From contig OX031065.1 of assembly GCA_943736015.1 (NCBI GenBank), forward strand, positions 52,368,992-52,432,991: a stretch of 64,000 nucleotides of DNA, read 5' to 3'. This DNA is from Tridacna crocea. Its lineage: Eukaryota > Mollusca > Bivalvia > Cardiida > Cardiidae. The notes under the pieces were generated by a model. That model was not told where the DNA came from. It searched no databases and was given only the letters and a program-made list of their open reading frames with translations. The stretch's first letter is position 1. The number at the start of each line of letters is the position of its first letter. Positions 14,101-26,100 of this stretch are shown here, in pieces. Both the position numbers and the translations under genes were made by a program.

Positions 14101-17100
14101 TTTAATGGATTAAACCAGGCCAGTCCTTTTATTATGAATCTATAAGATCCATTTTGTATAACAACCTGTTGAATCATGGGATAGAATGGTCCTTTAACAT
14201 ACAGAGAAATGACAAAATCGTAAAGCAGGGTCCAAGAAATCCACTTGTCCGCTCTTCCTTACTTGTAAAAATTTGGTGAAGGCAAGTGTATTATCCTTCT
14301 TAGTCTAATTGCAGGATGTGTGCAAAATGGCAGGAGGACAAGTAATAATACTGAAATATTTTTGGACCCTGCTTAAAGGTGTCAGACTAGGTCAGCTGTG
14401 CAGGCTGACCTTGGTCAGTTTTTTTTTTTTTAAATTAAATGCAATAAGCCCCCTTTTCACAGAGCATTGATCATCTATTTTCTTTTCACAGAAAAGTTTA
14501 CCCCTCCTACGACAATCTTTACTCAGTAATAAAATGAGTATAGATGGTGTGAGGCCACCCCCACTAGAGGTTGTACAGCAGCAAATGATTTCCTCCAGTC
14601 AGCCAACTAGTATTCATCACACCCAGGTATGTACTTCATTTACTGTCTACTGTCTTAGCCAACATTTTTACACCCTTTCCTTATCCAAAGCTATCATATT
14701 CAAATTTGCATAACCCTTTACCACACAATCCCAACTTTTAATGACACTGAGAAATAGGCTTTTTGAAAACATTGTGGGAAAAGGTGAAAGTGCTGGTAAC
14801 CAGCATTTTCTCCTTTTCCCACAATATTTTCTACCCTAATGGAAACAAATTTCAATTTTTGAGTTGCGTTTGTTTTGTTGTCTGCAAGTGCTTTCAATTT
14901 GGACCTGTTTAAAGTTTTGTCATTTGGTGTAGAGTTAACTTAGCAGATTGTTACAAATTTTAGTTATATATTTAACCCTGTTCCACAGAACAAAATTTTA
15001 GATCTATCCAAATTAAAAGCATTTGTAGGCAACGATTTCAGAGTGGCTCATATGGTGCAGTTTTGTTTTGATAGGATAGAAAACTTTGTGGGAAAAGAAG
15101 AAAATGCTGGTTATAAGCATTTTCTCCTATTCCCACAATGTTTTCAAATGGCTTCTTCCTCAGTGGCATTAAAAGGTTAAAGGGTTGAAAGAAAGATTTG
15201 GAAACATTCTGTAGTGTAGAGCGATGGTATTGTAGTCGAAAGCCAGACTGTTAATCCAGAGGTTCGAGGTTCGATAGCCTGCCTGATCAAGACTTCTCTT
15301 AGATCTTGTATCTGAATCTTTCTCCTTAAAAGTCCATACCATACATACTTAGAGCACGGAAGGACATTCATCCTACAAAGTCAACATAATACATTCTGCT
15401 TTTATATTGTACAATGTCTGCATTCAGTACCTTATGTACACTATGTCTTAATAATTGACTGGTAAGTTTTTTGAACTATGTAATTGATGCAGAAATTGTT
15501 CATAAATAAAAATGAATAATGCAGTGTAGATCACCCTTTGATAACCTTATGTCCCATGGACTCAGTGCCTACCAGAAAACTAGGATGCATTGAGTCCCAA
15601 GGAGACAAAATAAGAATAAACCTAATTTGAATACTTACAAGCTTAAACTGTTACTGTAATACAGTGTTGTGCCTAGGCCAAAATTTTTTGGGGACACACG
15701 TGTCCCCCTACCTTAATATCAAGGGGACACTAGAAAAATCTAGGGGACACGTATCATACTTCCATCCGACTTTTGTAACCACGAGCCAATTTTTCTGAAA
15801 TTTTCTGTCCTTTTTCTTACTAGTCCCAGAGGTCGAAGAAGCCCATGGTTCGGTATCTGCGCTGGTAGATGTTGACTGGTCACCGTCAGGATCAGATAAC
15901 GCGATAGATTCGGGGTTTTCAACAGTCCTCTGCGATTCAATTTCGTCTGCAACTTTTCTATTTTTAACATTTCCCGACATAAAGTTGGTCAACCGCATCT
16001 GGTGTTTCACCATATTGTTTTATTGACAACAGTAAGACTGGTTTAAATATCGGATATCCCTAAGCGACTTTATCTCAGTAAATTCCGCGGTCACATTCTA
16101 CGTTGCGCAGGTGCCCGTTGTAATTAACGCAATGTATGTAAATACCGAAATGGACTCCAGATAAGGAAAATTCGTCGGATTTTTGTGAGCGTGCCCGATA
16201 TCCCGCAATGGCTTAAATTTTAAGGGACATTGTTAAAAAAAATTGCGGGAATCCCGCAATCCAATGGCCTAGGCACAACACTGATAATACATGTACCTTC
16301 ATATTGGCATCTCCTTTAGTGTTATATAAGCTTTCTTTCCCTTCTAGAATGTTCCTAAAACTGCTGGTACCAGTAATCTATCCACCAAGCCAACAAGTAC
16401 TCATCAGATAGTATCTCACTCTAACAAACCTAGCCTCACAAAGCAGATGAACATGGGAGCGGGCAATGTGCCAAGCACCGTAAAGGCCTTCCAGAGTCGG
16501 GTTGCAAGTCTTGCTTCAAGTCCTAGTCCTGGTCCATCCCACGCTGGTCACAAAGAGAAAAAGAAGTTTGAGTCGTTAAAGTAAGTAAATTTTGAAGGCT
16601 AAACCTTTTTTATAAGATCTGGGCCCATATTCACCAACCATTCATAAGAACATTCTTTGTCATATTCTCCAGAATTGTCTACATTTGTAAGTAACACTAC
16701 TTCTGATTGGCTAAACCATTTGGTTTAGCCAATCATAAGTTGTGTTACTTACAAATTTAGAAAACCTTGGAGAATAAGACTAAGAATGTTCTCAAGAATG
16801 ACTGGTGAATATGGACCCTGGACTCTGTTTTACTAAAGGTCATTGCGAACAAAAGTTGTGTAAGTTTTATGTAACTATAGTATGATGGCATAAACCTGCC
16901 AAGAGGTACGAGATAACTATCATGTTATTTTAGTAAACATTTTCAAAAATCAAAGTTGCCTGGAAATTTTATCTTTTTCCAGGAAACTTCTATTTACTGC
17001 AAAAAGTTGTACCTGTTTAATCATACAATATGATCAGTAAAGTTTGACACCTCTACCCTAATGCGTTCTCACAGATTTTGACCCCAACCCCATTGGCCTG

Positions 17101-20100
17101 GGCTTCAATAGCCGAGGTACCCTTTTTGCGCAAGCGCACCGCATTCCAAGATTATCAGTCGAGTCGAAATCCCCTTTGCACTTTAATATCAAATGCTAAA
17201 TGTGTCGGCAGTTTTTCTCACTGTATCTCGGTGATCTTGTATTACATGCTGCTCTACATCTGTGATGATTTTGTCAGTGACTGACATTGATGGACAGCCA
17301 GATTTAGAGTAACCTTTAACAGAACCACATTCATGTTTAAACCAGTCCACTTCATTTATGCATATCAGATTTTTAAATGCAGATTCCACTTAATCTTTTT
17401 CTAAATCATTTTTGATTTCTGATAAATACTTTCCGAGTTTGAAGTAAACCTTAATGATTAATATAGGCTCAAATGTAATTTCCTCCAACATTATGGACCA
17501 CTATCACTTTGCCTTATTGAATAAGACAAAATTTGAAAGCTAGAGTCAGCCACCAGATAATCAATGCTCACCTGTGGGATTTTTCGTATTTCTATGTGAA
17601 GTAGTTTAAAAATTAGAGGTAGTCCATGATCTTTATGACATCCTCGTATCTTTATTTATTTATTTTATTTATTTATTTTATTTATATATTTGTTTGTTTG
17701 TTTGTTTGTTTGTTTGTAGTAGTAGTAGGACTCATGACACAGAAAACTGGGTTCAAGCCTCTCTGGCTGCACCTGGTTTTTCACAGGAGTGTTCATGGGC
17801 AAGGCACTTCAGAGCCTAGCTTAGTACTGGTGAAACCAAGGAAAACATGTATATGTGAGCTGTGGCAGTGATATTTCTGAAATAATATTGAAAGCAGCAT
17901 AAAACACCATTCAAACAAACAAGTGTGGAAAAAAGAGCTGAATAAACAAAGGAAAAGCTTTATAAAGGTGGAAATAACAATTTTTTTTGTCAAGGACAAG
18001 AAATTTTTGCTTAACAAACATAACTATTATGCAGTTTTTGCATCATTTAGTGTTATTAACCCATTACCACACAATCCCTACTTTTGACGCCCCTGAGAAA
18101 GAAGCCTTTTCGAAACACTGTAGGAAAAGGAGAAAATGCTGGTAACCAGCATTTTCTCCTTTTCCCACAGTGTTTTCTACCCTTCCCAGAACAAATTTCA
18201 ATTTTTCAGTAATACCCCCGTTACACCAAACTCGTTCTCACTACGATCTGAAAAATGTAACCGAACGGGCTCAAACTGTGTTCAGACGGAGTGGACGGAG
18301 TATCAACGTATCTCAGTCTGTTTACGAACTTGATGGACGGGCTTAGACGGGGTTGATCGGGATTGGTGTTTCAGAACTTTGAGCCTGTTCAAAATTTTTG
18401 GGCGACCATCACGTTCTGCGCTTAGACGCAGTGACAACGTACTTCAAACGGAATTGACGTGCTACGAACGGAATTGCCGTACTTGAACCGTATTAGGGAC
18501 GTGCCTTGACGTGGGGCGATCGGGCTTCAATAAGCAGTACGTGTGCGCACCGACCGGGTCCGTTTGTAGCCCGTTCATCCCGTTCTCAGACAGACTAAAC
18601 TCGACCAAATTACGTTCTTAGTGCGTTGTTATTCCGTCTGAATACAAAAAAGCAAAATAAAAACGTCTAGACAGATTGCAACACGTTTTCCTACAGTTTC
18701 AAAAGTTCGCAAAAGGTTCTAAGTACGCTCTACTCGTTCTAAGTACGTTTATTGCGATTTCGTGCAGTTTTGACAACGTTCACCTCGTCTGCAGTACGTT
18801 CTGACAAGATATGGTATAAATACTTGCGTTTTCCCGCCGATTCGCCATTTGGGCATAGAATATTTCGGACCATGGATAATGTTCAAGCTCTGAATGTTCT
18901 GAATTTTGGCTTTTTGCATTTTTTGCTGGAAGCAGAGCACCAATACAATGAGATGTTGGAACAAGAGAGGAGAAAACCAAGAACCTGCTGGGTGAGGAAG
19001 TATTTAAAACCGCACTTCATACGTGAATGGGGCCAAAAAGGAGAAGTTATTCAGCACCCAGTGATCTCTTTCGGAGTGTTCAGGAGCACCATTGCCAGAC
19101 TTCATTTTCTTGAGCTTGGTGTAGCGGGTCCTCAGGCTGTTCCAAGTGTCCTTATAGGACTCTAGCTTCTTATTGTAGAGTACTTCATGGGTCTTGAGCC
19201 ATTCAACCATGGCTTCCTGTTGATCCATGGTGAGATTGGTGTATGTCTTGGTTTTCTTAAGTGCTGGCTTCTGACTCTGCTCTGCATTTCCCTCTGACAT
19301 TTGACTTTCTGAATTGGAGGAAGAGTCATCAGAAGGTTCAGGGGAAACAGCACGCTCATTCTCTTCAGATCTATTTTCAGCGATAGGTTCAGAAGGTTCG
19401 GAATCTTGGGGATGATTTGGAGTGGCTTCAGATGAGCAGGTACTTTGGGACTTGGTAGGCGCTGCTTTCATGTGCAACATCTGTGTATTTCTTCTCTTGC
19501 GCGGAGGCATGGTACTCTCAAATATGAAGTATAAATGCAAGTCAAATATGTTGTCTTTGCTGTCTGAAGCCGCGAACGGGAATGAAAACTGGCAAAAACG
19601 CAATGGGTTTTTATAGCCCTCTGGTCAGAACGTGATTGCAATTACGTTTTGAACGCACCAGGAACGTAGTAAGAACGTGATTGGAACGAGTACAACTGTC
19701 CTTGAACGAAATGGTCGTGTTACGAACTAGTTAGAACGGATTCGGACGTACAAGGAACGTCGAGGAACTAGTTATGAACGGGCTCAAACTGACTGCAGAC
19801 GGGTATAGACTGGTTGAGGACGGTGTCCCTAGTACGAGAACGGGTAATTTTACCAGATTTGAACTTGATAAAGACGGACTGCAGACGGAATAAGAACGGG
19901 ATGCACATACTTGGAACTGTTTACGAACTTACAATGAACTTACTATGATCACAATATAGACATTGTACGGCTGAAACAACACGTTCAATCCCGACCACAA
20001 CCCGTTTTGAGATATTGTCAGGACGAAGTTGAACGTTCTGCGAACTAGTTTGGTGTAACGGGGGCATAACCTTTATTTTGTGGTCTGCCAATGCTTTCAA

Positions 20101-23100
20101 TTTGGACGAGTCTAAAATTTGTCGTGTGGTAAAGAGTTAAATGATGTTTCTATAGACAGACAGGAAAACCAATGATTATTTCATGTTTCCCTTGTTTACC
20201 ACAGGGATGATGATGACATAAACGATGTAGCAACAATGGGTGGGGTAAACTTGAGTGAAGAAAGTAGAAATATTTTAGCAACTAATGCAGAGTATATAGG
20301 AACACAAATTAGATCTTGTAAAGATGAGGCCTTCTTGTTTCATGGTCCATTATTGAGCAGGATTACTGCAATTGGTAAGTTAACTTCTGTGAAATGTTTG
20401 TCTTGCTTTGGAGGAATTTTTTGATGCAGTCTAAGAAGAATTTAGTTTGTTTGCCACAATGTTTTCTACACTACCAAGTAGAAATCCCATCTATTTGCAC
20501 AAATTTGGCCAAGTCTATAATGCTGTTCTCTGGTGAAGAAATTTTGTGTAATGTAATATCTTGCTCCTGTAATACCATTTACAATAGACTTAACTCAGAC
20601 CTCAGAAAATTTATATGAGGAATGAAGAGCAGAAAGAGTTAAACTCTTTACCAAATGACCTAATTTTAAACTACATGTAGTTCAAGTTGGAAGCATTTGC
20701 AGATTACAAAAGTAATATGACTCAAAAGTTTAACCCATTACCAAACAACAATATTTTGGACTGGTCTAAATTGAAAGCATTAGCAGACAACAAAATAAAT
20801 GTGAATCAAAAATTGAAATTCAATTTGGGAAGGGTAGAAAACCTTGTGGGAAAAGGAGAAAATGCTGGTTACCAGCATTTTCTCCTTTTTTGACAGTGTT
20901 TTCTAAAGGCTTCGTTCTCAGGGTCGTCAAAGGTAGGGATTGTGTGGTAATGGATTAAATTTGCATTGGGAAGTTAAAAAACACTATGGAAGAAGGAGAA
21001 AATGCTGGTTATTAGCATTTTCTCCTTTTTCCATGTTTTCAAATACTTTCTTCAGAATCATTTAAGTCGAGACTGTGTGGTAAAGAGTGGGGGGAAAAAA
21101 ACGGTGATTTTGAAAATGTTAACTCTTTCCAAAGGCATAATTTTGTCTTGTCCAAATTAAAATCATTTGTAGATGAACCTTTCATAGAATTGTGATTGGC
21201 TCAAATAAGCAGATTTCTTTTTAAAAAAAAATCACTGTATGTAGGAAAAGGAGAAATAGCTTTTCCACAGTATTTCTTTCATTTATAATTGTCATGCTTT
21301 CTTTAAATTCTTAGCATTTCCGTGCTTTTTCTAACCTATTTGCCGTCTTCTACATACACGAATTCCTTAGATGCAGCAATCAGTTGCGAAGTATAGATTA
21401 TTTCTGTCTCTAGTATCATCAGACCTCGAAAAGGATATTTTACTGTGTCCCTCTGCATTGCAAGCCATGCAGACTGAGGTGCCAGGACTTAGTAACTCTT
21501 GCATTTTTCTTCTCATTAAATTCCATTTTCCTCTTGTTTCAGCAAATAAACATGGTATATCAGAGGTTCCAACAGACGTAGTTAATTTAGTATCACATGC
21601 CACTCAAGAGAGATTACGACACATTGTAGAAAAATTATCCACAATAGCTGAACAGAGAACAGAAATCTATAAAGTGAGTGATGTAATCAGTGTTAAATCT
21701 TTACCAAACAATCCCTGGTTTTTACGGGTCAGGAATAGAAGCCTTTTGAAAACATTGTGGGAAAAGGAGAAAATGATGGTAACCAGCATTTTCTCCTTTT
21801 CCCACAATGTTTTCTACCCTATCATATAGAAAAATCATCTTTTTAGCAACTGTTAATTTTTCATCTGCAAAATGCTTTCAATTTGGTCTAGTCCAAATTT
21901 TTTGTCATTTAGGAAAGGGTTAACTCTTTACCAAACAACAAAATTTTAGACTGGTCCAAATTGAAAGCACTTGCAGAAGATAAATTAAAGGTACCTCAAA
22001 ATTGAAGTTTGTTTCCAGCAGGGTAGAAAACATTGTGGGAAAAGGAGAAAATGCTGGTAACCAGCATTTTCTCCTTTTCCCACAGTGTTTTCAATAGGCT
22101 ACTATCTCAGGGTCGTAAAAACCAGGGGTTGTTTGGTCAAAGGTTAAAAAATGTTGAAATTAAAATCAAATTTGATGATGACAATGGAAGGAGAAGTACT
22201 AGTCTGTAATGTTGAAATTGAAATATTGCTTTTTGCCTTTTTCAAGAGTGTTTCAAGTGAAATCTTAGAAAAACCTTGTGTATGCTCAAGAGGCCACATT
22301 TTCAGTCCAAAACGCTAGAAAATTGGTCAGACTGTTTGTCTTGATGATACCTTGCACAAGTTTGAAAGTAGGTCATGTCTGGTCAATAACTAGATGATGA
22401 TCACTTGGTCAAATCCTAGAAAAACCTTCAGCACTGTCTAGAGACCACATTTTCAGTCCAAAAGATCTGAAAAGCAGTCAGAATGTTTGTTTTGATGATA
22501 CCTAGGACTAGTATGAAAATTGATCATGTGGGATGTAAAACTAGATCACTCGGTCAAATCTTACCAAAACCTAGTCTATGCTCTTGAGGCCTTATTTTCC
22601 GTCCAAAAATCTTGAAAATTAGGCATAATGTTTGTCTTGATGATACATTGTACAAGTTTGAAAATGGGTCATATCCGGTCAATACTAGGTCACTACTCAC
22701 TAGGCCAAAATCTTTGAAAATCTTGTGTACTTTCAGTTTCTGGAAGCCACATTTTTAGCGCAGTACTCAAAAAACTTGGTCAGAATGTTTAGTTTGATGA
22801 TTTCTTGGACCAGATTGCAAGTGGGTCATTTTGGGTCAATAAATAAGTCACTGTCTTGGATCTTTGATTAAAACCTTTTTCAGTCAAATACTTATGAAAA
22901 TCTTGGTAGAATGTTTGTCATTTTATATCAAAGGAGATTGAGAATTGGTCATGTTTGGTCAAAAGACTCAGGTGAGTGACTTCAGGGCCATCATGACCCT
23001 CTTGTTTTCTGTTACAGATAAATGACAAATTTGAACCATCAGTAGATGTAAAATCCCAGCTGAAATTTTTAGAAGAATTAGATGTTATGGAACGCAAAAG

Positions 23101-26100
23101 ACACGATGAGCAGGAAAAAGAGATGCTTAGACGTGCAGCCAAGGTATTGTATTTTGTTAGCTTATTGACATTGTCCATTGTGAATGAGCCATACTCTATG
23201 AAAATAATTTAATGCATCTACAAATGGTTTTGACCCATGGCAGCCTGTGCGGACTGGTATGTTTCAAAACTCTTAACCCTTTTCCACACAATCCAGACTT
23301 TTAACGACCCTGATTGAGAAAACTTTTGAAAACATTGTGGGAAAAGGAGAAACCAGCATTTTCTACTTTTTCCACAATGTTTTTTTTACCTTTCCCAAAT
23401 CAAACTTTAATTTTGATTTACATTTATTTTGTTGTCTGCAAATGCTTCCAATTTGGACCTGTCTAAACTGTTGTGGTTTGGTAAAGAGTTAACTTTATAT
23501 TAATTGTCTGCATGGCCAAGGACCATTCTACCACATGATTCTGTGGTTGTTAGATGAAATGGCTTTTATGGATCTATTTTTATATGATGACTTGCTTTGT
23601 ATTATACATCAAGAAGATGCATTAAACCCCTTTTTGCCAGAGCATGGCTCGTGTTGCTTTTAACATGAGAAAAAGTGCATTCAGGTATTTGCGTAAAGTG
23701 TTGGCTCCATTAGCCTGTGCTAATTTGAAACAAATCTTTTTGTTACTATGTAAAATTCTGTTATGTGCAAGTTTACTAAAGAACAAAATCTAATGTAGAC
23801 ATAAAATGCGGTCTCACATTAGCATGGGAGGACTGTGCAGGCTGATAGGAGAGGACACTTGAAGCAAATGTCCGAATGCCCCTTTTGGCGTGCTGCAGGC
23901 CTTATATGGATGTTGGTTAGTGGCTGATTAGATTAGACTGTGATATCTGTAATGTTGTAGACTTACTTCTGTAGGTTAATCTTCAGGGTTTATAAGTCAA
24001 TTTCAACCATTGTATCATAACAGACCCTCATAGATTCAGTTTGAGTCTGTTTTTACCTATCTTCAGTTTTGTTTCGGCTTTATGTCAGTTGCAGTGTTGT
24101 AAAGTAAACGAATTGCCTTGTTCAGGCAAATCTTACATGTGTCAGCAGAAAACATTGTTACAAAAGAAGACATTACTCAGCAGGAGTGATATAGATATAC
24201 ATTGTTTTCTCATTTTAATATTTATCAACCCAATACTGGATTATTTTTTGGTAATTTGTAAGGACTATGCAAGAAAATTAGTCATTAAAAATTTTTGATG
24301 GGTATTGAGGTCACTGTCTTGCTTTCTTCCATCAATTGACTTCTTTACTGATACATATTGAAAGTGAAAGAATTAACGCTTTACTACATGACAGTACCTT
24401 ATTCTAGTCCAAATTGAAGGCATTTTGCAGGCAACAAATTCAATGTGACTCTTATGAGTGACTTTAATTCTGAAAAGTAAGAAAACATTGTGGGAAGAGG
24501 AGAAAATGCTGGTTACCAGCATTTTCTCCTTTTCACACAATTTTTTCAAATGTCTAGTTTCCAAGGGACTATAAAAGTTGTGATTGTGTGGTAAAGGATT
24601 AAATGACTAAACATCTTTTATTCCTTTATATTTTTATGACTTTATTAATGTTGTTTTCTTAGTATCTCTGTACCTCTCATACATGGGTGATGTTTAGGTT
24701 CTGAAAATTGTTATGTTCTGAATTTCTGATAAGAATTTCAAATTGCTTTTTATTTCTAGAGTCGAACAAAACATGAGGACCCAGAACATTTAAAACTGAA
24801 ACAAAGAGCCAAAGATGTAAGTGTTTAAAGCTTCAGGGCTTGTATTCACCAACTATTTAAAGAGTGTTCTTAGTCTTATTCTCCAGAATTTCCTACATTT
24901 GTAAGTAACACTCTACTGATTGGCTTAACCAAATAGTTGTGTGACTTACAAATTTAGAAAACCTTGGAGAATAAGACTATGAATGTTTTCAAGAATGAAT
25001 GGTGAATACGGGCCCAGGTCTTTTACAGTCCACAATTTTACCAACCTATATGTATGTAATATGCTTTCATACATGTAGGTAAATTAGAACAGTTTAACCT
25101 GTATCCTGCTAAATAAGTTGAACTTTCAAGCTGACTGTAAAAAATCGAAATGAAACCACATACACAGCTCCGGATAGAGGGAGTGATTTTGATTTCAAAA
25201 TTGAAAATATTAATTATTCTCTTCCAAACCCTATGTTGTAGGTACTCATTAGAATTGTCTCATCGAGACAATTCTTATGAGTACCCACAACATAGGGTTT
25301 GGAAGAGAAATAATGGATTTAGAATACCATCACTCCCTCTTATCTGGAGGTCTGTACCTAAAACGTTTTTTAGAGAAAAATCTTATCAGACACCATAAAT
25401 TCAAGATCAGACTGCACATTCTGTGGAGTTTGATCTTCATCTACTCTGCATAAGGTCAGTAAGTTGCGCTTAGCAGCCTAAGGGTCAAGAAGCATTTGAT
25501 TGTAAGTAGCAAACGAGAGTGAAACATTTATATTAACCCATTACCACACAATCTCTACTTTTGACAAGCCTGAGAAAGAAGCCTTAAGAAAACATTGTTG
25601 GAAAAGGAGAAAATGCTGGTAACCAGCATTTTCTCCTTTTCCCACAATGTTTTCTACCCTTCACAAAACAAATTTCAAATTTTCAGTCACTTTTATTTTG
25701 TCATCTGCAAATGCTTTCAATTTGGACAAGCCTAAAATATTGTTGTTTGGTAATGAGTTAAACCTTGACTGTCTGATGAGTTAGTGACACTAGAGGAGAA
25801 TGATTTTAAAGACTTGTGGGAAATAGACATCTCTACTTCTTACCCTTTCAAAGAGAAATCTGATCATCAAATTTTTTGTGCTGCATGTTTGTTGTTGCCT
25901 ACCACTGTTTTCAAGTTGGACAGGTCTAAGACAGTAAACAAGGAAAGAGATTATTAATTATTACTAGCATTAATCATGTATACATTTTTGAACATCTGTC
26001 ACAGATAATTTCTGTACAGACACTTTCTCTTCAGTATTCTTTGAACACACCCTAACTTGCAAATACTGTATATCTTTTTCTTTTTCGTTCACTTTTACAC

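Larger units (their letters stand above)
18213..20066. mobile_element. PIF/Harbinger-like element, non-autonomous (1854 bp)
   Basis: Terminal inverted repeats are TRCCCCCGTTACACCAAACT then MGTTC, flanked by a 3-bp TAA target duplication (18210-18212 and 20067-20069). TAA/TTA targets are typical of PIF/Harbinger. Inside are a MADF-like gene on the minus strand and the N-terminal piece of a Harbinger-type nuclease on the plus strand, the two-protein set of this superfamily. The catalytic domain is missing, so it cannot move by itself. Subterminal regions (about 18225-18830 and 19620-20060) are packed with GAACG/CGTTC and GACGG motifs. Confidence 0.8.
18056..20140 (+). mobile_element. Family 1 TTAA MITE interrupted by a Harbinger element
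   Basis: The left part (18056-18212) carries the palindrome and ends TTTTTCAGTAA. The right part resumes at 20067 as TAACCTTTATTTTG and runs to TTAA at 20137-20140. Joining across one copy of TAA restores the expected family 1 arm, proving a nested insertion. Confidence 0.85.

Noticed and set aside
18752-19165. A 137-residue plus-strand ORF in the Harbinger element
   Set aside because: Only the middle part (from 18872 to about 19003) resembles a transposase start. The rest is upstream noncoding sequence and the antisense of the MADF gene.
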